Part shown: positions 1 to 10,037 of the stretch, piece by piece
Position numbering within the stretch: position 1 is the stretch's first letter
How the letters are laid out: every line of letters begins with the position of its first letter
From: Cylindrodendrum hubeiense
Lineage: Eukaryota > Ascomycota > Sordariomycetes > Hypocreales > Nectriaceae
DNA length: 56,457 bases
Reading direction: 5' to 3'
Assembly: GCA_014621425.1 (NCBI GenBank)
Contig: JAANBB010000262.1
Location: 1-56,457 of the forward strand
Program-made: the position numbers and the translations under genes
Notes under the pieces: model-generated
Told to the model about the DNA's origin: nothing
Database searches by the model: none
What the model saw: only the letters and a program-made list of their open reading frames with translations

Positions 1-927
1 TTGATGTGGGCGGGAATGAGGGGCGTTGGTGGATGTGGCATGGAGATCATCCAGGCGAGACTGCGAGAGCGACAGACACAGCCTCGGGTCATTTCGTTTG
101 CAACGACGGGAAGTCACCGAGCCCCATGATGGCTTTTTTGCGCCAGCATCCAGCATCGGCTATAGCAGGCCTTCGTGATCCATGGTGGGCGGGCCGGGTC
201 CTAGGCTACGGAGCGGCGCTTCCCCCCCGTCGCCGTCTTTGTCTGGTCTGCACAATGGGTGTGTCTCGAATGTTTATGTAGGCGGTGGTGGTGTTGATGA
301 ACAGCCGGCGGGCGGCGAGCCGCGCGTATGGGTGCTCGCCCAAGCCACGAGACGATGGAGCGAGAGGGCCCGGGGGAACCCAGCAGCTTCCAGCACCCGG
401 ACGGCCACCACATGGCTGATGGCTGACGGCGACGGCGACGGAGACTGCACCCCGCACTCGCCCACCGAGCTGGGGCTCGGACCTGGAGCTCGGAGCTCGA
501 GACGTGAAACTGGAGGTTGGCGCTGCTCACTCGCCGGCGGAAATAGGTCGCCCGGGCCTGAGACCACGGCTGACCTTGCCGTGGGCCTGGGGGCGTTGCT
601 GGTGATCCAAGCAGGATCCAAGCAGGGCCCATGGCCATGTTCCGAGATACTGCAAGATGCGCGCGTCGGCAGGTTAGACTGCTGAGGCTCTGTGTGTGGG
701 AGAGCTGCGGGACAGGGATCTAGGGACGAGCGCGAATCCCAGGGTCGAGCACCGCAGGGACTTGGTCCAAGTTTACGTGGTACATCCTCGGCATTGAGGA
801 ATGACCACGGCGACGCAAACGTGGATCCTTGACTGGACTTCCCTTTGTCCATGGCATGGGCATGGCAAGCCATGGCGAAACCACAGGCTGTGGCCGCAAC
901 GCCGGCGTCAGGCGTGTGGGACGTACA

Positions 928-1014
928 ACCTCTAGAGGTAAAGTGCGGTGCGGACGACCTCTAGAGGTAAAGTGCGGTGCGGACAACCTCTAGAGGTAAA
1001 GCGTGGTACGGTAG
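928..1014. repeat. Three 29-bp direct repeats, each with a 12-bp perfect palindrome
   Basis: The palindrome ACCTCTAGAGGT occurs exactly three times, starting at 928, 957 and 986, so the period is 29 bp. Each is followed by taaagtgcggtgcgga, with the third copy diverged to taaagcgtggtacgg. A 12-bp dyad repeated in phase could be a binding site array for a dimeric regulator, or simply a tandem duplication. It lies 1.7 kb upstream of the carboxylase start codon, so a role for that gene is only a possibility. Confidence 0.85.
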
Positions 1015-2040
1015 GGTGATGTTGGCCTACGTGGACGGAAATACGAACCAAGGATTGTTGAGGAGCAAGAATTTTTCCTCGGGTCATTTGGACACACCAT
1101 CCATCGCGGCGCCGTGTCAATGGTCGGTCAGTGTTCGGTGTTCGGTGACGCATCGCTTGAGACGATGCTCAACGAGACTCAGCGAGACATGGGGGCATAG
1201 TCAGAAGAGAGCTAGATGAGACTGTTGTCGATGGTTGAGATGAGACAAGAGAAACAAGTCATGGAGGGGCAAGGCCGCCGACTATCGAGAGCCGCTGATT
1301 GGCCAATGGCTTCCTGTGAGCAAAACGATTGTGTCTCATGAGTTGCGTCAAGGGCGCCTTCGTCGCAAACAAGGCCGAGATGGCCGTCCCCATTTCCCAT
1401 ACCCTCCCTGGTCTCCTCCAATCCTTTTGCAACGCCCGCCGGAGCCTACATGCGTAGTTTTATCCAGCCCTTCAGCCATCCAGCCATCCAGCAAAAACAC
1501 ACACGCCCATGGATCGATAACCCATCTCGTCTTATCCTCCCTCTCCCCTCCCGCCGTGTGCTGGTCCTATCCCATCATCTCCCGCCCCGGCCGGACCTGG
1601 TGACCGTGACCGCAACCGCATCCCACACACACCTCATCGCTGTTGCTCACACATTTCTCACACGCCCCCCATGTCTCTGCTGTCCCCATGTATCCACGTC
1701 CACATGTCTGTGACATTTTGGCTGTTCCCGGGCGAGGCGCGAGTGAAGCCTATCCATCCTGCGGCGGCGGCGGCGCTGCAGCAACGCAACAGCAGCCGTC
1801 CGCCTGTGCTGCACCACCACCACGCCGCTGGGCTCCCCGGCACGCTGCTGTTGCTTCTCTCGCCTGCAGAAGTTTGATGCCGCAGCACAAAGCACCGGCC
1901 CGGTCCAGCTTCCCAGAGATTTCCATAGATCCGTGGAATCCCAGACGAACGCCCCCCCTTGGCTGTAGAACTCGCAAGGGAAGCAAGTCACAAGGCATCC
2001 TCTAGGAGGAGGCACCTGCAGTTTCCCGTCGCGGCGAGTA

Positions 2041-2095
2041 GTACCGTACCGTACCTGTGGAAGGTACCTACCTACCTTACCTACCTGAGGTAGGG
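2041..2095. repeat. TACC/GGTA-rich tract in the pyruvate carboxylase promoter
   Basis: Within about 55 bases there are repeated taccg, tacct and ggtacc words and a closing gaggtagg. It lies roughly 640 bases upstream of the carboxylase start codon. It may be a simple-sequence tract or a cluster of regulator sites. The sequence alone does not decide. Confidence 0.5.
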
Positions 2096-2731
2096 GAGCC
2101 AAGAGCCCGTCCCACCCCCAGCTACCGTCTTGCAACACCACCTTGCCTAGCACCGTAGTGGAGGTACGCCTGGCCTGGGATATTTTTTCCTGGGCGGGCA
2201 ACAGAAAAGCGGCACGCTTGAGGCATGCTCTAGGTCCGCCCCAGCTCCGCACGACGCAAGAGGCACGGTTAACCGCCCGACTAGCGGCTTCCTTCCAACT
2301 GGGACTACCCAAGGTACCTCGCGCACTCTGCAGCTCTGAGACTGGGGCACTTGGGAAGGTACGTGGGTAGCTCCTTCCCCCGGCCCCCGGGTGTGTCACC
2401 GAACCTGAGCTCAGGGTCGTCCTACAAAATCCCCTCACCCGCCTGCCTTCCTCCTCCTCTCCTTCTCTCTCTTCTAAGCCCCATTCTCTCCCCCTTTCGC
2501 TACCTAGTATCTACTACGTCTAGCTGCCCATTTTCTGTGCTTCTGGGTGTTATCGTGGCCAATTCGTGAGCTGGAAGAGCTGTCGTGGTATCTTCATACC
2601 GACAAGCGTGCTCATTACCCCACCACCTCCCAAGACCCCGCCATATCGCCGACAAGCTCCCCGCCAGAGCTTCCTCGCACTCGTCCTTCTGCCTCCATCA
2701 CCACCACCAATCCCTTCAGCAATCGCTCAAA

Positions 2732-5700
2732 ATGGCCGCCCCTCAGCAGCCCCTCACCTTCAACGATGTCTTCGAGGACGAGGAGATCGATGAGCCCAAG
2801 GAGGCCAACACGGTCCACCACATTCGGGCCAACTCCAGCATCATGCACGTGAAGAAGATTCTTGGTAAGTCGCCGCGGGCTTCTGCGCCGTCAATGGTGC
2901 CTCAATTGGCCTCGGGCCGCACCAAAGGATATGCGCTGACTCTATTCTTCTCGCTCGCGAACAGTTGCCAACCGTGGTGAAATCCGTAAGTCGCCAATGA
3001 CCCATCCCTCCACAGACCCGCAATCAGCTAACATGTGAATAGCCATTCGTGTATGACAGACCCTTCATTCCATCCGTCCGACCGCCCAATGTTAGAAACT
3101 GCCAAGCTGACCCGCATTTCACTCGATAGATCTTCAGAACTGTAAGTCTTCGGCCCCGCCTCGAATCGTCGGTATGGGATCTGGGCTAACCGTCGCAATC
3201 ATCTAGGCTCACGAGCTTTCGCTTCACACCGTCGCAGTCTTCAGTTATGAGGACCGCCTGAGCATGCACAGACAGAGTATGAGAGCTACCCCCGCAGTGT
3301 CTCGGCGATTTATTTTACTGACCTTTCTCAACAGAGGCCGACGAGGCCTACGTCATTGGCAAGCGTGGACAGTACACCCCTGTCGGCGCCTACCTGGCTG
3401 GCGACGAGATCATCAAGATTGCCGTCGAGCACGGTGTGCAGATGATCCATCCCGGTTCGTTATGACTGATTCACCGTATCGCAACCTTCAACCCGCTAAT
3501 TGCGCAATTAGGTTACGGTTTCCTGTCCGAGAATGCCGAGTTCGCTCGCAACGTTGAGAAGGCTGGTCTTATCGTAAGTTGACTTGCCCCACCGGTTCTG
3601 TTGTACATGTGCACTGACCCCCACCACCCCAGTTCATCGGTCCCTCCCCCACCGTCATCGACTCCCTCGGTGACAAGGTCTCTGCCCGAACGCTGGCCCT
3701 GAAGGCCAACGTGCCCGTCGTCCCCGGTACCGAGGGTGCCGTCGAGCGATTTGAGGAGGTCAAGGGATTCACAGACAAGTATGGCTTCCCCATCATCATC
3801 AAGGCTGCTTATGGTGGTGGTGGTCGCGGTATGCGTGTCGTCCGCGAGCAGGAGTCCCTGAAGGAGTCCTTCGAGCGTGCCACTTCCGAGGCCAAGACTG
3901 CCTTCGGCAACGGAACTGTCTTCGTCGAGCGCTTCCTCGACAAACCCAAGCACATTGAGGTCCAGCTCCTTGGTGACAACCACGGCAACATTGTCCACCT
4001 GTACGAGCGTGACTGCTCCGTCCAGCGACGACACCAGAAGGTCGTCGAGATTGCTCCCGCCAAGGATCTCCCCGCCGATGTCAGGGACAAGATTCTGTCT
4101 GACGCCGTCCGACTGGCCAAGTCCGTCAACTATCGCAATGCAGGCACTGCGGAGTTCCTGGTTGACCAGCAGAACCGCCACTACTTCATTGAGATCAACC
4201 CTCGTATCCAGGTTGAGCACACCATCACCGAGGAGATCACCGGCATCGATATCGTTGCCGCCCAGATTCAGATCGCTGCCGGTGCTACCCTCCAGCAACT
4301 TGGTCTGACTCAGGACCGCATCTCTACCCGTGGTTTTGCCATCCAGTGCCGAATCACCACTGAGGACCCCGCTAAGGGTTTCCAGCCCGACACCGGAAAG
4401 ATCGAGGTCTACCGCTCGTCTGGTGGCAACGGTGTCCGTCTTGATGGTGGCAACGGCTTTGCAGGCGCTGTGATCACCCCTCACTATGATTCGATGTTGG
4501 TGAAGGCTACTTGTCACGGTTCTACGTACGAAATTGCTCGTCGAAAGGTTCTCCGAGCCTTGATCGAGTTCCGCGTCCGCGGTGTCAAGACGAACATTCC
4601 GTTCCTGGCTTCTCTTCTGACCCACCCAACCTTTATCGATGGCAACTGCTGGACCACTTTCATCGACGATACCCCTCAACTGTTCGATCTCATTGGCAGC
4701 CAGAACCGTGCCCAGAAGCTGTTGGCTTACCTCGCTGACGTTGCCGTCAACGGCAGCAGCATCAAGGGCCAAATTGGCGAGCCCAAGCTCAGGAGCGAGA
4801 TCAATGTGCCCGAAATCATTGCCTCCAACGGTACCAAGGTCGACGTCACCCACCCCTGCAAGGAGGGATGGCGCAACATCATCCTTGAGCAGGGCCCCAA
4901 GGCCTTCGCTAAGGCTGTCCGCGAATACAAGGGCTGCCTTCTCATGGACACCACCTGGCGTGACGCCCACCAGTCTCTCCTGGCTACCCGTGTCCGAACG
5001 GTTGATCTGCTCAACATTGCCAAGGAGACTAGCCACGCTCTCTCCAACCTCTACTCCCTTGAGTGCTGGGGTGGTGCTACCTTCGATGTCGCCATGCGTT
5101 TCCTCTACGAGGATCCTTGGGACCGACTCCGCAAGATGCGCAAGCTCATCCCCAACATTCCCTTCCAGATGTTGCTCCGTGGCGCCAACGGCGTTGCCTA
5201 CGCCTCGCTGCCCGACAATGCCATCGACCACTTTGTCGACCAGGCCAAGAAGAACGGCGTCGATATTTTCCGAGTTTTCGATGCCCTGAACGATGTTGAC
5301 CAGCTCGAGGTTGGTATCAAGGCTGTTCACAAGGCCGGTGGTGTCGTGGAGGCTACTGTCTGCTACAGTGGTGACATGCTTAACCCCAAGAAGAAGTACA
5401 ACCTCAAGTACTACCTTGACCTTGTCGACAAGCTGGTCGCTCTCGACATCCACGTCCTTGGCATCAAGGATATGGCCGGTGTCCTCAAGCCCCACGCCGC
5501 CACCCTTCTCATTGGCGCCATCCGTGAGAAGTACCCCGATCTCCCCATCCACGTCCACACCCACGACTCTGCCGGTACCGGTGTCGCCTCCATGGTCGCC
5601 TGCGCCAAGGCCGGTGCTGACGCTGTCGATGCCGCCACCGACAGCCTGTCTGGCATGACCTCGCAGCCCAGCATCAACGCCATCATCGCTTCGCTGGAAG

Positions 5701-6837
5701 GCAGCGAACTCGACCCTGGCCTGGATCCCCGCCAGGTTCGAGCTCTCGACGTCTACTGGTCCCAGCTCCGTCTGCTCTACTCTCCTTTCGAGGCTCACCT
5801 TGCTGGTCCCGACCCCGAGGTGTACGAGCACGAGATTCCTGGTGGCCAGCTGACCAACATGATGTTCCAGGCCTCTCAGCTAGGTCTCGGATCTCAGTGG
5901 CTTGAGACCAAGAAGGCGTACGAGCACGCCAACGAACTCCTTGGCGACATTGTTAAGGTTACCCCCACCTCCAAGGTCGTCGGCGACCTTGCTCAGTTCA
6001 TGGTTTCCAACGGCCTCTCTACTGAGGATGTCAAGGCTCGTGCCTCTGAGCTCGATTTCCCTGGCTCCGTCCTCGAGTTCCTCGAGGGTATGATGGGTCA
6101 GCCCTTCGGTGGCTTCCCTGAGCCCCTGCGCTCCGATGCCCTCCGTGGCCGACGCAAGCTTGATAAGCGCCCCGGTCTGTTCCTCGACCCTGTCGACTTC
6201 TCCAAGGTCAAGCGCGAGCTTGGTAAGAAGTTCGGTGCCCCTGTCACCGAGTGCGATATTGCCTCGCACGTCATGTACCCCAAGGTCTTTGAGGACTACA
6301 AGAACTTCGTCAAGCAGTACGGCGATCTTTCCGTTCTGCCAACTCGATACTTCCTCACCCGACCTGAGATTGGCGAGGAGTTCAATGTCGAGCTCGAGAA
6401 GGGCAAGGTCCTCATCCTGAAGCTCCTCGCTGTCGGTCCCCTCTCTGAGAACACCGGCCAGCGTGAGGTCTTCTTCGAGATGAACGGAGAGGTCCGACAG
6501 GTCACCGTCGTCGACAAGCACGCTGCTGTTGAGAACATCAGCCGACCCAAGGCTGATGCTAACGACTCCAGCCAGGTCGGCGCTCCCATGTCTGGTGTTC
6601 TGGTTGAGCTCCGAGTCCACGAGGGCTCTGAGGTTAAGAAGGGTGACCCTCTTGCCGTTCTTTCCGCCATGAAGATGGTAAGTTTCTAGTCTTATTCCTC
6701 ACCTGTTTCATTACTAACCACTTTCACAGGAAATGGTCATCTCCGCACCCCACAGCGGAAAGGTTGCCAGCGTCCAGGTTCGCGAGGGTGACTCCGTCGA
6801 CGGCTCAGACTTGGTCTGCCGAATTGAGAAGGCTTAA
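2732..6837 (+). CDS. pyc: Pyruvate carboxylase, cytosolic type, nine exons
   Basis: This enzyme carboxylates pyruvate to oxaloacetate using ATP, bicarbonate and biotin, feeding the TCA cycle and gluconeogenesis. Exons by splice signals: 2732-2864, 2965-2985, 3043-3050, 3130-3141, 3207-3276, 3335-3454, 3512-3573, 3633-6677, 6730-6837. They join in frame to 1192 residues, the usual size for fungal pyruvate carboxylases. The order is biotin carboxylase (VANRGEIPIR start, ATP-grasp loop AYGGGGRGMRVV, FIEINPRIQVEHTITE), then carboxyltransferase (MDTTWRDAHQSLLATR near 4946), then a C-terminal biotinyl domain with AMKM just before the last intron (biotin lysine about residue 1156). The N-terminus (MAAPQQPLTFNDVFEDEE) is acidic and not a mitochondrial presequence, so a cytosolic enzyme is expected. 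The start is the first ATG in good context (caaaATGGcc). Exons of 21, 8 and 12 nt in a row are unusual. The last intron has a TACTAAC-type branch site. Confidence 0.97.
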
Positions 6838-7475
6838 TTGTCTTTTACCTAAAAAGCGAGCATGAGATACCGCGTTGTGTTGTTGACTTAACAAGGGAAG
6901 GGGATGGACTGGTTACGGCTTGGGTTAAATTGCTGTATAATCCCACTGGAAGTTGGCTGCTGGGACAGAGCAATGGTTTTGGCGCGAGGGAACGATGTCC
7001 TTTTATTATTGGTATTGCTTAAGGACTTCAAATACAAGTACCTACAAATTTATATGTCATTGAGAAGAATTTTCAGTCTGTGACTTCTGTTTCGTTCAAG
7101 ATCCATGTGGTGAGGAAAGTGGAGGAAGTGTGTGGTGGGTTCATGATTGGTACTAAGAATTAGGGGTTAAAGGGCCTAGACGCACTAAACATTAGGGACT
7201 ACATGTACTTAGAATTAGGGGTCAAGTGCTCCTATTTAGGGGCTGGTTGAATTAGGTGCAATTCCCGATGGTTCGGAAAGAAAAAGAAAAAAATGTATTT
7301 TGACTATATGCAGCTTTCGCAGACCTCATTTAAGGTGTGACCGCAACTATTGACTCTCTTACACAGTGATCTGATTGCAATGTCCTGTTGCCTTCATCAT
7401 CCTTTCTTGTACCTCGATGTAACCCCGTCAAAACCTGTAAACCAGCTTTATAGGTGAAAATCAGGAAAGGGACCT
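6838..7475. other. Intergenic: carboxylase 3' flank and TTAGGGG-like words
   Basis: After the carboxylase stop there is an AT-rich 3' UTR-like stretch with no gene. Between 7158 and 7256 the plus strand carries aattaggggttaa, attagggac, aattaggggtcaa, atttaggggctgg and aattagg. These are telomere-like TTAGGG(G) words in a loose array. The complementary CCCCTAA words occur at 9936-10037, so the two arrays are in opposite orientation around pseudogene A'. Confidence 0.55.
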
Positions 7476-8742
7476 TTACACCTTCGTGAGCTCGATGCAA
7501 TGGCTTGTCCGTGGGTCTTGGACCTGCATTTTCATGTCTCCCATTAAAGCCCAAGTCTGCACCTTGCGAAGTGCATTAATGAGGCATTGTTCCGTTCCCT
7601 GGTGTGTACTGTCTGTTGAATACCAGACCCGTGTTTTGACTTTCTGTTTTCTCATATACTGGAAGAGGTTTCTTTGGAGCCCACGCAGGGCTGTTGTAAT
7701 GCGTGTGTCTGGGGTGATGTCTTCTTTCGGATCGGGGTCGTAGATGACCAGGTGTTTCCCACTGGATTCGTCTTGGATGATTGCAATAGTGTAGCAACAC
7801 CAAGGTTCAGTTTCCCAGTCCTTTTGGTGCTGAACCCAGTTGATTCTTTCTGCGCTGAAGAAGCCGATCCAGGTATGTTTTCCTATTTTTGGAGCTTTGT
7901 AGAAATCGACGATAGTATCTCGATGGGATGCATCGGGGAGATAATCAGCCCAATTGGCTTTGTGCTTCGCGTGATTGAAAGAAATTGCCCTTGGATGAAC
8001 GTAGGGGGCTTGTGGGAAGTCGGAGAATTGTTTGAGGAAGCCAAGGAAGTCTTCACCAAGTGATTGGGGGTCATTTGGCGGCTCAATAAGCGGAGTTGCC
8101 TGGGGTTCCATCATCGCCTGCCGATTGCGGTGTGTCCGGCCAAATCGTGCAAAAGATGATTGTATAGGCTCTTCGAGGTAGCTGATTCCAATGAGTGGAT
8201 CTCTTTTCTTCTCGAAGTGTGAGTTAGTTGAGAAATCGCGGAGTTACAGTGTGGCGTAGAAAGTATTTGGGGTTTCGACTTGAGCTTCTTACCTTCCCAA
8301 GCAGCTGTCGCCCTTTTTGCATCGACCCTTGGGTAGAAGACGCGGTCCTTGGATAAGTCGGCTCCCCAGAGCTCCGACAGTTCCTCGCGGATTGGTTGTA
8401 GTGTTGCGTGGTTGGGCGTGAAGTAGCTTGCAACTTCAAACCAATACGGGAACCAGAGGACTTTCAGTCAGCCAGCATTCCCCTTTAGCTTCTTGTAAGC
8501 CTCAAGCGAGCTAGGGGCAGTCTCCAGGCGTTTCCAAGCACCGTCGTAGATGTTAGCTGCCAGTTGCTCGTGCTGGACCTCTGGTATGTTGAGTTGAATG
8601 TGTCGACTAGGCCCCATGCCCGTGTAAGTTCTTCATTTGACAGGTGGGAGAGGTCCCAGTTCGCCTTGGCCAGTTCGCCAGGTTGTCGTGTTAACAGATT
8701 TGGTCGGCGCGTGGCAGTCCTTGTCGGCACAGTGTCAGATAT
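7476..8742 (-). pseudogene. Copy A': broken member of family A with a protease-like C-terminal part
   Basis: The first half is homologous to gene A at 14637: shared words include SSLEAYKKL, VLWFPYWFEVASYFTPNH and TLQPIREELSE. It is damaged. The expected start reads ATA at 8742-8740 (ATA TCT GAC ACT GTG), the frame shifts near 8590 by a small deletion relative to gene A, and a TGA at 8470-8468 replaces a CGA of gene A. Downstream a 212-codon frame (8114-7476) stays open. A GTAAGA intron could join the two halves in frame (ending near 8198), which would give one ancestral protein. The open tail has WCCYTIAII, then HLVIYDPD, then HQGTEQC, an order of W, D, Q, C that recalls Ulp1/adenain-type cysteine proteases. 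The catalytic His usually just before the Trp is Pro here. The protease reading is tentative; the pseudogene reading is firm. Confidence 0.75.
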
Positions 8743-8754
8743 TTTGAAGTGAGA

Positions 8755-9185
8755 TTTTCACAAAAGGCTCGTTGATGAAAAAGATGAGTTGGTCAGGCGG
8801 CCTTTGTGGGGGGGGGAGGTTGTGATTTATAGGTGAGCGCCACCCCAGAAGCTCGGGAGTGATTGCGATTGACAATGAATCACTGCGAGGACAACTTAAA
8901 ACAAAGAGAAACTGGGCACGGGAGTGATTGCGAGACAACGAATCTCTGCGAGGAAAACTTGTAGCACAAACCGGGCACGGGGGTGATTGCGATTGACAAT
9001 GAATCACTGCGAGGAAAACTTACAGCAAACAGAAACCCGGCACGCTGCTGCGGTGAGGTGGGTAACACGCATTTGACAAACGCGTCACTGGTCCTGTGCG
9101 CAGGACCAAACAACACAACACCTTGGATCGGCTCTTGAAGATGAGCAAATGGATATTAAAAGTTTTCCCCGTACCAAGACAAGCG
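8755..9185 (-). promoter_or_regulatory. Promoter cassette, copy 1 (upstream of A')
   Basis: This stretch matches 12505-12800 along most of its length. Exact shared words include tttataggtgagcgcca (8826-8842), caatgaatcactgcgagg and aacaccttggatcggctctt. On the minus strand the first reads GGCGCTCACCTATAAA, a plausible TATA box about 90-100 bases upstream of the A' reading frame. This copy has an internal triplication not present in copy 2. The two copies lie in the same orientation relative to their genes, so they look like a promoter region duplicated with its gene family. Long terminal repeats are an alternative reading. Confidence 0.8.
8854..9042. repeat. Three tandem ~60-bp units inside promoter cassette copy 1
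   Basis: Units start at 8854, 8919 and 8978. Each begins with cggg(a/g)gtgattgcga, continues with a form of caatgaatcactgcgagg and ends in an aaac...gg(g)ca motif. The middle unit is slightly shorter (gattgcgagacaacgaatc). Cassette copy 2 upstream of gene B has a single unit, so the triplication is specific to this copy. Confidence 0.85.
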
Positions 9186-9935
9186 TTGAGTTTCTACAGA
9201 CTTGGTTAGATAGGTAAGATAGTGTATGCAAAATACACAAATAAATAGGTGGGCACCCGTGGAAGCGTGAGTTCCCGGTCCTCGGTCCGCCCTCAGGTTC
9301 ATGCCTGACCACGCGAGTTATGGAAGATCCGAGAGCCGCTTGTATTCAGACTCTTCGGTTTGTTAGGTATGGGCATGGAGCGGCCTCGCCCTGGCCCCCG
9401 TCATGCTCGTCCAATTTCCACCGGCCGTTCTTTGCTCCAGTTCTGTTTAGTGAGAATCCACCTCCTGTGTCCGCCCCGGTCTAGCTAACCTGGTCACAGC
9501 ACAAGAATGTTCTGATCAACTACCAGCCATCACAGGAATGAACTTGTGTCCCCCAGCCCGTGTCCCTCACGATATACTATCTACATAGATCAAGAGCCCG
9601 CAAGCCTATATTTAGATGGTGATTTGTACCTCTTGTCATCTGCAATTAATTAAGCAGCCATGGAAATCTAGTAGTGGTATACAAAGGACGTACTGCTATG
9701 TTCAGACCTTGTGAAAAGTAGGTACTCAATTTCGGGTTCAATTTATCAATAGCCCACTCATCCTCATCTCCCTTTCCAGAAGAGTGCTGCTATCATCACG
9801 CACATTTATTGCTATCCACACTGATCACGTACCAGATAAATCGAACAGTGATACTTTTCCATATTTGATTCGAATCTATGAACGAACTCCAATTCTTTTG
9901 TAAATTAGAATGAATTGCTCATAACTCAAGAACAC
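9186..9935. other. Intergenic between A' promoter and gene B
   Basis: I find no gene here. All frames are broken by frequent stops. The sequence is moderately AT-rich, especially 9640-9930. It separates the promoter cassette of A' from the minisatellite at the 3' end of gene B. Confidence 0.5.
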
Positions 9936-10037
9936 CCCCCTAATCTTTAACACCTTATCCCCTAATCTATAACCCCCTATCCCCTAATCTTTATCCCCTT
10001 ATCCCCTAATCTTTATCCCCTTATCCCCTAACCTTTA
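9936..10037. repeat. 22-bp minisatellite, five units, running into the stop codon of gene B
   Basis: Units of tcccctaatctttatcccct plus ta lie at 9936-9957, 9958-9979, 9980-10001 and 10002-10023, with a partial fifth from 10024. The third and fourth units are identical. The fifth (tcccctaacctttagtgcac) contains the gene B stop codon, so the repeat begins inside the coding end. The unit contains CCCCTAA, the complement of a telomere-like TTAGGGG word. Confidence 0.93.

Larger units (their letters stand above)
1..2731. promoter_or_regulatory. Intergenic region and promoter of the pyruvate carboxylase gene
   Basis: I see no convincing gene in this stretch. Open frames exist on both strands, but they are short, mutually overlapping, rich in Arg/Pro/Ser and lack recognisable domains. 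The last 300 bases before the start codon are pyrimidine-rich (CT runs near 2450-2500), which is typical of fungal 5' UTRs and transcription start regions. The region also holds a triple palindromic repeat near 930-1010 and a TACC-rich tract near 2041-2095, listed separately. No clear TATA box was picked out. Confidence 0.6.

Noticed and set aside
3513..5831. A 772-codon open frame on the minus strand inside pyruvate carboxylase
   Set aside because: It is the mirror of a highly codon-biased gene (few TTA, CTA or TCA on the sense strand). Its translation is Val/Gly/Leu/Asp-rich without domains, as expected for a shadow frame.
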